DNA of 64,000 nucleotides from the NCBI GenBank assembly GCA_964633355.1, contig CAZWGO010000001.1:124001-188000 (forward strand), read 5' to 3'. The notes beneath the pieces are model-generated. The model had not been told where the DNA came from and ran no database searches. It worked only from the letters and a program-made list of their open reading frames with translations. This document shows, piece by piece, positions 15,845 to 23,412 of this stretch; position 1 is the first letter of the stretch, and each line of letters starts with the position of its first letter. The DNA is from Micavibrio_B sp964633355. GTDB lineage: Bacteria > Pseudomonadota > Alphaproteobacteria > Micavibrionales > Micavibrionaceae. Both the position numbers and the translations under genes were made by a program.

Positions 15845-18439
15845 ATGAATAATCCCGAAAAGAGCTATCAACTCTCCGAGCAAAAGCAGCAGGGCTGGAC
15901 CGAAGAGGGCCGGCTGGCGGCGTTGCAGCGTTACCAGATTCTCGACACGCCGGCGGAAGAAGATTTTGACGATCTGGTGAAACTCGCGGCGCAGTTTTGC
16001 AACGCGCCGATATCACTGATCAGTCTTGTCGATCAGGGGCGCCAATGGTTCAAGGCCCGATACGGCACCGATGTTCAGGAAACGGCCCTCGAAGTTTCTT
16101 TTTGTAAATATTCCATTCTCGAAGATGAAATCCTCGTCGTGCCGGATGCGACCAAGGACAGCCGCTTCAATCATAATGCTCTGGTCACCGGCGAACCGCA
16201 TATCCGTTTTTATGCCGGGGCGGTTTTAAGATCGCCGGGCGGTTTCCCGCTCGGCACGATTTGCATTCTCGATTCAATACCGCGCGATGCGACAAGTCAG
16301 GAAATCGAAACGCTAAAAATTCTGGCGCGTCAGGTCATGGTGTTGCTGGAAATGAAAAGCGCGCTGCGGGAGAAAGAAAAAAGCGAAGAGCGTCTTCATT
16401 TCGCGCTCGATACCTCGGCCATCGTCGGCACATGGGACTGGGATATGCGAACCAATAAAGTTTATGCCGATCCGCGTTTTTGCCGCCTCTTTGCTATCGA
16501 TCCCGATGAAGGCCGCAACGGCGTCGCGCTGGAAGAATTTCAAAAAGCAATCCATCCGGAAGATAGCGAGACCATTGAAAGAAAAATAAGGGAATCTATT
16601 AAAAGCGCGAGTAATTTTTCCGCCGAATACCGCGTAATCAATCATGAAGGTGAATTACGTTGGATATTCGCGCGCGGCCAAGCCTATCAGGACAATCAGG
16701 GCCAGCCGCTTCGTTTCCCCGGCGCAGCGGTCGATATCACCGACCGTAAAAGATATGAGCGTAAGCAGGCGGCGCGGGTTGAGCTGAACGAAAGATTGCG
16801 CCTGATCCGCCGTACGGCGGATGTTACCTTCGTTGCTGCCGAGATTATAGGACGTACGCTGGACGCAGCGCGGGCAGGATATGGCGAAATGAGCGAGGGC
16901 GGTGATGTCATCACGATTGAGCGCGACTGGACCAGCGATGAAGTTGACAGTATTGCCGGGGTTCACACATTCAAACATTACGGTCATGAATTCGCCAAGC
17001 GTATCAAAGCCGGTGATGTGATCGTTTCCGACGATATACTGAACGATCCTCTCTTTGCCGAAGGCCATGAGAATATCAAGAAGATCGGCATTCGTTCCCT
17101 GATCAACGTCTCCTTGATCGAGGATGGTAAACCCAAAGCCTTGTTTTATATTCACGACACCAAGCCGCGTCATTGGCGCGAGGGCGAGATCGAGCTGGTG
17201 ACGGAAATGGCGCTGCGGACATGGGCGGAAGCCGAGCGCGTCCATGCTGAAGAGGAAATGCGCCGCGCGCTGAAAAAAGCCGAAGCGGCAAGTATCGCGA
17301 AAACGGAATTCCTCGCCAATATGAGCCATGAAATCCGCACGCCGATGAACGCGATTGTCGGCCTGTCGAATATTCTGGTCAATGAAAAGCTTAATCCGCG
17401 CCAGAGTGAATTCGTCAAAACGCTGGCGTCGTCGGCGGATTCGTTACTGGACCTGATTAACGATCTTCTCGATATTTCGAAGATCGAGGCGCGCACCGTC
17501 GAGCTGGAAAAAATTCCGTTCGATTTATCGTCGATGATTCAGGAAATCGTCAGCATGATGAATGTGCGGGCGATGGAAAAGGGACTTAATTTTTCCATCA
17601 ATGACGATTGTGCACAAAACCGTTTCTTTATCGGCGACCCGACGCGCATTCGCCAGATCATCGTCAATCTGTGCAGCAATGCCATCAAATTCACGGAAAA
17701 TGGCCGCATCGATATTTCAGTGCTGTGCCATGCAACGGATGATCCCAAAATCGAGAATATCGAGATCATCATCAAAGACACGGGTATCGGCATTCCGCCG
17801 GATAAAATCGATACGATCTTCGAAAAATTCATTCAGGCTGATACTTCGATTAACCGCAAATATGGCGGCACGGGGCTGGGACTTGCGATCACCAAGACGC
17901 TTACCAAATTAATGAGCGGGCATATTTCGGTTGAAAGCATGGTCGGCCATGGATCGACGTTCACCGTTACCATTCCGCTTCCTGTTTCGGAGAGCCTTGC
18001 AACAGAAAACTCATTGAGTAGAAAATCGAGTCCCGCGCAAATGAATGAGAACTGGAAAAAGCGGGTATTACTCGTCGAAGACTATGCCCCGAATATCCTC
18101 GTCGCCGGATCTTTTCTGGAAGAGTTTGGCTATGAATGGGACAGCGCGAAAAGCGGCGGGGAAGCGGTCGAAAAAGTCATGGCTGGAAAATTCGCCGCTA
18201 TTCTGATGGATGTACAGATGTTCGGCATGAACGGGCTCGAAGCGACGCGGCTTATCCGCTCCTACGAAAAAGAAAAAGGTTTACCCAGAGTGCCGATTAT
18301 CGGTATGACGGCCCATGCCTTGTCAGGCGACCGCGAAAGATGTATCGGCGTCGGCATGGATGATTATATATCAAAGCCGTTCAATCCCGACGAGCTTCAA
18401 GACAAGCTGGAGAAGATGACGGGTTTGGTGAAAGAATGA
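15845..18439 (+). CDS. Hybrid sensor histidine kinase (GAF-PAS-GAF-HisKA-HATPase-REC)
   Basis: 864 residues with no membrane segment, so a cytosolic sensor. Order by eye: GAF at ~30-165 (LDTPAEEDFDDLV opening), PAS at ~190-300 with a PAC-type end (FPGAAVDITDRK), a second GAF-like region at ~310-470, the dimerisation helix with the phospho-accepting His near 495 (FLANMSHEIRTPMNAIVG), the ATPase with N (NLCSNAIKF), G1 (DTGIGIPPD) and G2 (GGTGLGLAIT) boxes to ~715, then a receiver at ~740-860 with Asp near 788 (AILMDVQM). All catalytic boxes are intact. The opening GAF is of the type seen in phytochrome-like kinases, but no chromophore cysteine is evident. A lone receiver gene converges on it from the right, four bases away. 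Confidence 0.93.
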   Translation: MNNPEKSYQLSEQKQQGWTEEGRLAALQRYQILDTPAEEDFDDLVKLAAQFCNAPISLISLVDQGRQWFKARYGTDVQETALEVSFCKYSILEDEILVVPDATKDSRFNHNALVTGEPHIRFYAGAVLRSPGGFPLGTICILDSIPRDATSQEIETLKILARQVMVLLEMKSALREKEKSEERLHFALDTSAIVGTWDWDMRTNKVYADPRFCRLFAIDPDEGRNGVALEEFQKAIHPEDSETIERKIRESIKSASNFSAEYRVINHEGELRWIFARGQAYQDNQGQPLRFPGAAVDITDRKRYERKQAARVELNERLRLIRRTADVTFVAAEIIGRTLDAARAGYGEMSEGGDVITIERDWTSDEVDSIAGVHTFKHYGHEFAKRIKAGDVIVSDDILNDPLFAEGHENIKKIGIRSLINVSLIEDGKPKALFYIHDTKPRHWREGEIELVTEMALRTWAEAERVHAEEEMRRALKKAEAASIAKTEFLANMSHEIRTPMNAIVGLSNILVNEKLNPRQSEFVKTLASSADSLLDLINDLLDISKIEARTVELEKIPFDLSSMIQEIVSMMNVRAMEKGLNFSINDDCAQNRFFIGDPTRIRQIIVNLCSNAIKFTENGRIDISVLCHATDDPKIENIEIIIKDTGIGIPPDKIDTIFEKFIQADTSINRKYGGTGLGLAITKTLTKLMSGHISVESMVGHGSTFTVTIPLPVSESLATENSLSRKSSPAQMNENWKKRVLLVEDYAPNILVAGSFLEEFGYEWDSAKSGGEAVEKVMAGKFAAILMDVQMFGMNGLEATRLIRSYEKEKGLPRVPIIGMTAHALSGDRERCIGVGMDDYISKPFNPDELQDKLEKMTGLVKE

Positions 18440-18443
18440 TAAA

Positions 18444-18839
18444 TCAGTTCTTCAAACTGTCCATTTTTTCTGCAAGCTGGGCCGTGCGATACGGTTTGCT
18501 GATGAAAGATGATTCATCGAAAGATTTTGGCATGTCGAGCTTTTCGAATGGATAGCCGGAAGCCAGCAAGATTTTAATGTCGGGCCGAAGCTCTCTTGCT
18601 TTCTCCGCCAGTTCGACGCCGTTAATGCCGCGCGGCATAACAACATCACTGAAGACATAGCCGATATCGGGCTGCTCATTGAGCAGCATCAAAGCGGTGA
18701 CGCCGTCCCCCGCGGTCAGTGTTTCGTACCCAAGAGCCTTGAACAACTCTACCGCTGCGCGGCGCAGCGTCGAGTCATCTTCGACAATCAGGACTTTTCC
18801 GGACGAACCGGCAGGCGGGGTAACAGAGGCCATCAACAC
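18444..18839 (-). CDS. Single-domain response regulator
   Basis: 131-residue lone receiver with no output domain. It has the acidic pair ED-D at 20-22, the phosphoryl Asp at about 65 (VFSDVVMP), the conserved Ser/Thr position (LLASG) and the Lys in SKPY. The sequence VMPRGINGVELA is typical of receivers that end hybrid kinases. Start choice: GTG at 18839 has GGGGAGGAG six bases upstream; ATG at 18833 is the alternative, 12 bases away. It converges on the hybrid kinase (four-base gap), so the two are plausible partners in a phosphorelay, possibly through ChpT. Confidence 0.9.
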   Translation of the reverse strand: MLMASVTPPAGSSGKVLIVEDDSTLRRAAVELFKALGYETLTAGDGVTALMLLNEQPDIGYVFSDVVMPRGINGVELAEKARELRPDIKILLASGYPFEKLDMPKSFDESSFISKPYRTAQLAEKMDSLKN

Positions 18840-19055
18840 ACAACTCCTCCCCGTTTCTAACGGGAAATAAACGTTTCGCCACCTACATTAAAACAGCAGG
18901 TTTAGTTCCCGAAATAGTCTGATTGCAGGCGTATGATCTATTATGCAGTCCGATTGCTGAAAAGAAGTTTAAGGATAGATTTAATTTAACATATTGTTTG
19001 AAAATTTTTAGCATATATGCGACTTTACCCGGAAATTTAATAAGGACTGAGTAAA

Positions 19056-20528
19056 ATGCAAGTTATTGATAAACTGAAAAATCATTGGAATGGTATTAAA
19101 TCCTATCCCTATAAGAAAAAAACAAAGCAAATTATTTTTGAAACGCCTGCCGAGATTTTTATCGGCGCGGGCTTGCTGGCGTCAACTTTCGGCGTAGCAA
19201 GCTATTCCCACGAAAATGCGAAGAGAGGAAAAATCCCTCTGGCTTTCTCGGAAATCGGCGAGAACCGACACAGGTTTAACTGGCGTGGACTTGAAGTTCC
19301 CCCGCTCACGAATTTCTATTCCGTGACCAATGACGTTGCCATGATGACGTTTGAAGGAAATAATCTCGGTTATGCTTGGAATGAATGGTCTGATTTTTGG
19401 GACAGTACGGACAGGATTGCTTATGAGCTGGAGAAAAAGATCGAGCCGACAATGAGGGTTCATCACTTGATCAGCGATTATGCGCCGGAATATCCCAAGC
19501 TTGCGGACAAGGCTTTGAACTCCCTGAATAAACTTGTAAAGGCTGAGCCGGATCTACCTGAAGTTATTCAAGCGCTTGATGATGCCTGGGATGAAGAGCA
19601 TCACGACCAATACAGAACCGAAGTCTATTTCGAGAATGTATGTACGACAAGTACGGGCGCAAATGGCCAGTCAACAACTTCCTGTACCCCCCAAATGCGC
19701 ACGCGTCAGGTCTATGACCATACAGACCATTATTATACCTATCATAAGGAGGCCGGCGCACGCGCAGCCGCCCTTTTGAAAGACTTTATTGAAAAACATC
19801 CCGACATCCGGATCGAAGAAAAATTATATCCCGTAAATGTCACGAACGCTGAGAATGAGTGGGCTATGCGTGAAAGTCGCCGCAAGCAGCGTGGCGCCAG
19901 CAACATGAAATCGGACGAATATCTTCCTTTGGCGAATACATGGGCAAACGGATCGAATTTTTCAGTCTACTTGCCGAAAGCCTACGCCAATCATGCGGGT
20001 GTCGTAAGCGCAACGCCTGCCTGGGATAAGGCCAGAAAGACTGCCCAGAGCGAAAGTTATCAGACTTACAGTCATCAAGACGATGGCCCGCAGGAATTCC
20101 AGATTGCCGAGGCTGCACTAAATTATGCGGTTAGCATGTCAAGGAATTCCCACGCCATCACTGATGGCATACGCACTGCGGGCGTACAGGTCCCATTATT
20201 AAATAAAAAAATCGGCGAATACGTCAACGCCGCTTTGCATAAGGGGCCGGGAAACCCTGAAAAATTGCGCAGCGAAGTGATGATCTTGGCCCAAAATATT
20301 TATAAGAAGAATTTCGCAGGCGGTTTTGATACAGAGCCTGCGAAATGGGGAATGGTTGTTCTATGGACAGTCCTCGGAGGGCTTTTGGGCGGTGGATTAG
20401 GGTACGGCGCGGATCGACTTATTGACCGTAAATACGGACGGGGAAGTTCCGGGCAAGATCAGACAGTCGGTGGCCAGAATTTAAAATATCGTCGCCGAAA
20501 AGATATTTTCATGAAAAAGGATCTTTAA
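19056..20528 (+). CDS. Hypothetical membrane protein with large loop domain, 490 aa
   Basis: Not recognised. A membrane segment at about residues 33-50 follows a lysine-rich start, and a second glycine-rich one near 435-458 (WTVLGGLLGGGLGYGADRL) precedes a basic C-terminal tail. The ~380 residues between would lie on one side of the membrane, probably the periplasm. They include a cysteine pair in ENVCTTSTG and TTSCTPQ and a histidine/tyrosine-rich stretch (YDHTDHYYTYHKEAG). The TAAGGACTGAGTAAA before the ATG is a good ribosome site. The gene stands alone, with a hairpin immediately downstream. Confidence 0.72.
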   Translation: MQVIDKLKNHWNGIKSYPYKKKTKQIIFETPAEIFIGAGLLASTFGVASYSHENAKRGKIPLAFSEIGENRHRFNWRGLEVPPLTNFYSVTNDVAMMTFEGNNLGYAWNEWSDFWDSTDRIAYELEKKIEPTMRVHHLISDYAPEYPKLADKALNSLNKLVKAEPDLPEVIQALDDAWDEEHHDQYRTEVYFENVCTTSTGANGQSTTSCTPQMRTRQVYDHTDHYYTYHKEAGARAAALLKDFIEKHPDIRIEEKLYPVNVTNAENEWAMRESRRKQRGASNMKSDEYLPLANTWANGSNFSVYLPKAYANHAGVVSATPAWDKARKTAQSESYQTYSHQDDGPQEFQIAEAALNYAVSMSRNSHAITDGIRTAGVQVPLLNKKIGEYVNAALHKGPGNPEKLRSEVMILAQNIYKKNFAGGFDTEPAKWGMVVLWTVLGGLLGGGLGYGADRLIDRKYGRGSSGQDQTVGGQNLKYRRRKDIFMKKDL

Positions 20529-20535
20529 AAAACCA

Positions 20536-20570
20536 AACCCCGCCGGGAGGAGGAAACTTCCGACGGGGTT
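20536..20570 (+). terminator. Hairpin downstream of 19056-20528
   Basis: AACCCCGCCGGGAGG and CTTCCGACGGGGTT form a strong stem with a short loop eight bases after the stop. The T tract after it is interrupted (CAAATGGTTTTGCTTTT), so it is a moderate terminator candidate. Confidence 0.6.
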
Positions 20571-20702
20571 CAAATGGTTTTGCTTTTACTTCAGGAGGAG
20601 TGCTGAAACTCGAATTCCTTATATTTATAATGGCATCGCAATATGGCAATTTTTTGGTTTTATTTCGCCTTATTTGCGCCATATTCACAGTGAATCAATG
20701 GT

Positions 20703-21944
20703 TTAGCCCGGGATAAAGGAATTATTTTGTAAATGGGTCAATAAAATTTGGTTTTCGTTAAGAATAACCCGGTAATTTCCTGCCCCCCTGACGATAGCGT
20801 CCTCCAAGACCATACGAGCGATTCTACCCTGTTCGTCATGATTGCAGCGATAATAGAGATAGTTATAGCTGCGGTCATCAATATGAAGTAAATGCGCCTT
20901 GTCGGCCATTTTTGCTTTGACCGCTGAATTCAGCAGTGTCTGGCCATTATAGCGGCGTTCCCCATTGAAAGTAAAATTGAAGTGGGTAATGCCATCCATT
21001 TCAACAATTATATCCCGGCCTTTCACGTCCAAACGGATATCAACGGGCGAGGCGACATAGGGAATGACATGATCTTTCTCCGCACGCAGCCTGCCTGCAG
21101 ATTCGAATATGTCCCGCAGCCTGATTTCACTCTTACTCGACGAGTTGTTTCCTTTTTCCTGCAAGGGTTCTTTGTCAAAGATGGAAAACCATGCGCAGAC
21201 CGTATTGCGCATCGTGGCATTCGCCATATCGCGTTTGGCGAGGAGGGGCGTCACCGTATCGGCAAGAACGGTGTGGCCATGCTGATTGTCTATCATGGCG
21301 GCGGTCCAGAAAAGTCTGTCGCGCGGTTCGCCTTGCAGATCGTCGGAATGTTGCAGCAAATGTTCGTTAAACAAGGAAATCATTCCTGCCGTCATCGGCA
21401 GGGCAAGTTTCGCTGCGCGTTCATAAGCCTGCCGGATCTCGGTGCTTTCTGCGCCCTTGAATTTGTCAACCCAAGTCTCCCGCATATCATTCCAGAAATC
21501 GTCATGCGGCAGATGATGTGATTTATTGAAGGAATAAAGTGTGGCGGCTATGTCGCTGGCTGAAAGATTGGGAAGATGTTGGCGTAATTTCAGATGAGAA
21601 TCTTCAAAAAAAGCAGGTTCTATTTTTTCATTATGCCGGGCAAAAAACTGCATCGCCGCGATAATATCCGTAGGGACGGATGCGTAATAAAGTGCTTCCA
21701 AGGCTTTGGTATAGGTTCGCAGGCCTTGCGCCGGATGTTTGATCGTATCGGCAAAGATTTGGCGATCAGCTTTGTTTAGGGCGATGTTAACCGGAAGTAA
21801 GCGCTGGATGACAGAGCCCCATTCCTCAGTACTTAAATGATCATGGGCCAGATCGTTCCAGTGAAAGCAAAGGCGGTCTATCGGCGGCGGATTTTGCGGA
21901 TCGAGATTTAAAAAGAAACGATGGCTGCGCGAAGTTCCTTCCAT
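20703..21944 (-). CDS. RAP-domain protein with OPR/HPR-like helical repeats
   Basis: 413 residues, soluble. Residues ~300-366 fit the RAP domain found in organellar RNA-binding proteins: VDIRLDV leads into a hydrophobic strand and the core IIVEMDGITHF, then NGQTLLNSAVKAKM and a final strand HLLHID with Y-N-Y-L after it. In RAP proteins this region reads V-E-V-D-G-P-x-H-F followed by G-x-T-x-x-K. Upstream, ~40-residue helical units such as SASDIAATLYSFNKSHHLPHDDF resemble the OPR/heptatricopeptide repeats that normally precede RAP. A sequence-specific RNA-binding or RNA-processing role is therefore inferred. The neighbouring gene on the right encodes a related protein, six bases away. Confidence 0.75.
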   Translation of the reverse strand: MEGTSRSHRFFLNLDPQNPPPIDRLCFHWNDLAHDHLSTEEWGSVIQRLLPVNIALNKADRQIFADTIKHPAQGLRTYTKALEALYYASVPTDIIAAMQFFARHNEKIEPAFFEDSHLKLRQHLPNLSASDIAATLYSFNKSHHLPHDDFWNDMRETWVDKFKGAESTEIRQAYERAAKLALPMTAGMISLFNEHLLQHSDDLQGEPRDRLFWTAAMIDNQHGHTVLADTVTPLLAKRDMANATMRNTVCAWFSIFDKEPLQEKGNNSSSKSEIRLRDIFESAGRLRAEKDHVIPYVASPVDIRLDVKGRDIIVEMDGITHFNFTFNGERRYNGQTLLNSAVKAKMADKAHLLHIDDRSYNYLYYRCNHDEQGRIARMVLEDAIVRGAGNYRVILNENQILLTHLQNNSFIPG

Positions 21945-21950
21945 GTGAGG

Positions 21951-23210
21951 TCAAGCAGGCCTGAAAACGAGATTGCCGTTTTCAAGTGTCGAGTAATAGG
22001 TACCCGGTTCAAAATCAGACAATTCTTCCAGAAGTGGGGAAAGGTCTTCGTTGTATTGCTCGGATAATTTCTTTTCATGCATAAAGCCAAGGCGAAAAAT
22101 TCCGGTGCCTTCCGCTTTTTCCAACAGATTGGATTGCAATAGGTTGCGGCCATTGGGCAAATAATTTCCGTCAAAATCTTTTAGGTAAAGCGGCCAGCCA
22201 TCCGCTTTAAAAATATAACGCAGGTCGTTATAGGAAAAAGATATATTGGTGTTACTTTGAAAAGTAGGATCGCTGGATGGCGGCTCCATGGAAATGCCGG
22301 AAACTTTTGCAAATTGAGATCTTAAAGTTTTCGTTCTTGAAGTACCTTCAGGATCGATGCATTCAAGGGAAGATTGTTTGAATTCAGGCAGATCGAAAAG
22401 AAGGGCAGCCTGATGAACGATGGACTTGTCGCTGTGGCTGCCATCGCTGAGCGCCAGAAGTTTTTTGATAAAAGTTTTCACATGGCGGGTGTCGGGAGAC
22501 TCACCGGAAACCGAGGCTAGTGTCGTAATGCCTGTTAAATAGATACGCGTATATTTCAGGTCGAAATCGTCATAGCTGCATTCCGCTTCTCTCCATATAT
22601 CTTGCATAAAATCCTTCGGCGGTCGTGATGCAAGATGGCCGCAAGCCCATACGAAATAAGTAAAGCGATCCTTATCGAATTCTTTGATGTTCGCGTTTTT
22701 GAAAATTGCGTCCATATAATCATGGCCGGGGAACGATTCTCTCTTGGCGAAAGCACATACGATATTGGTGTGATCCCTCGGCCTGAAAGTTTCCATTATA
22801 TCCAGAGCCTGTTCCTTCCATGCATGTTGGAAGGAGTTGGGCGGCAAAATTCCGATTTCGGTAAAGGCCTGCTGTGATCTAGCCAAAGCGGGGGGATCGA
22901 ATACCAGCATCAGTGTCTCGGCTTTTCTAAACCATTCGATCATGCCTTGGCGACTCAGCAGGAAATTTTTTAATTCGTTCTGGCCGGCTTCATGAAGGTT
23001 CTTATATAGCTTGGCTGTTTTATCGAGCATGACTGTCAGATCGATATGATCGAGATTGGGAAGAGCCAGATATTCCGACCACATGGTTTTGAATTCAGAT
23101 GCGCTGACGTTTTGTTCAAGTAGGCTTTGGAAATACTTGCTATGCTTATAAGTCGAGCGACCAAAATCGCTGATGACAGAAGCGGGTTCGAAAGATGGAA
23201 TAATCGTCAT
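21951..23210 (-). CDS. OPR/HPR-like repeat protein with degenerate RAP-like C-terminus
   Basis: 419 residues, first gene of a leftward pair with the RAP protein (six-base gap). Helical units in the middle have the OPR look: AWKEQALDIMETFRPRDHTN, IVCAFAKRESFPGHDYMDAIF, FVWACGHLASRPPKDFMQDI. The C-terminal ~325-380 region parallels its neighbour's RAP domain (DLRYIFKADGWPLYL, then NGRNLLQSNLLEKAEG, then a hydrophobic strand), but the EMDG-HF core has become KADG-PL. This looks like an old duplication in which one copy lost the core RAP residues. RNA binding is inferred. The ATG is preceded by a weak site (TAGGTCCCA). Confidence 0.66.
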   Translation of the reverse strand: MTIIPSFEPASVISDFGRSTYKHSKYFQSLLEQNVSASEFKTMWSEYLALPNLDHIDLTVMLDKTAKLYKNLHEAGQNELKNFLLSRQGMIEWFRKAETLMLVFDPPALARSQQAFTEIGILPPNSFQHAWKEQALDIMETFRPRDHTNIVCAFAKRESFPGHDYMDAIFKNANIKEFDKDRFTYFVWACGHLASRPPKDFMQDIWREAECSYDDFDLKYTRIYLTGITTLASVSGESPDTRHVKTFIKKLLALSDGSHSDKSIVHQAALLFDLPEFKQSSLECIDPEGTSRTKTLRSQFAKVSGISMEPPSSDPTFQSNTNISFSYNDLRYIFKADGWPLYLKDFDGNYLPNGRNLLQSNLLEKAEGTGIFRLGFMHEKKLSEQYNEDLSPLLEELSDFEPGTYYSTLENGNLVFRPA

Positions 23211-23412
23211 TGGGACCTACGCAGTAAAAGTTATGGCAAAACATAACGGGGAGTGATCTCAAATTGCAAGAAAATATGGACTTAATGCTTTAACTGCGGC
23301 GTTTTGCGGCATTTACTGTTTCTTCAGTATTGCAGGGCATGATAAAATCCCTATGTCAGATTACACCACCTCATTTCACAAGATTTCATAATACTTTCAG
23401 GAGCTTAAAGCC

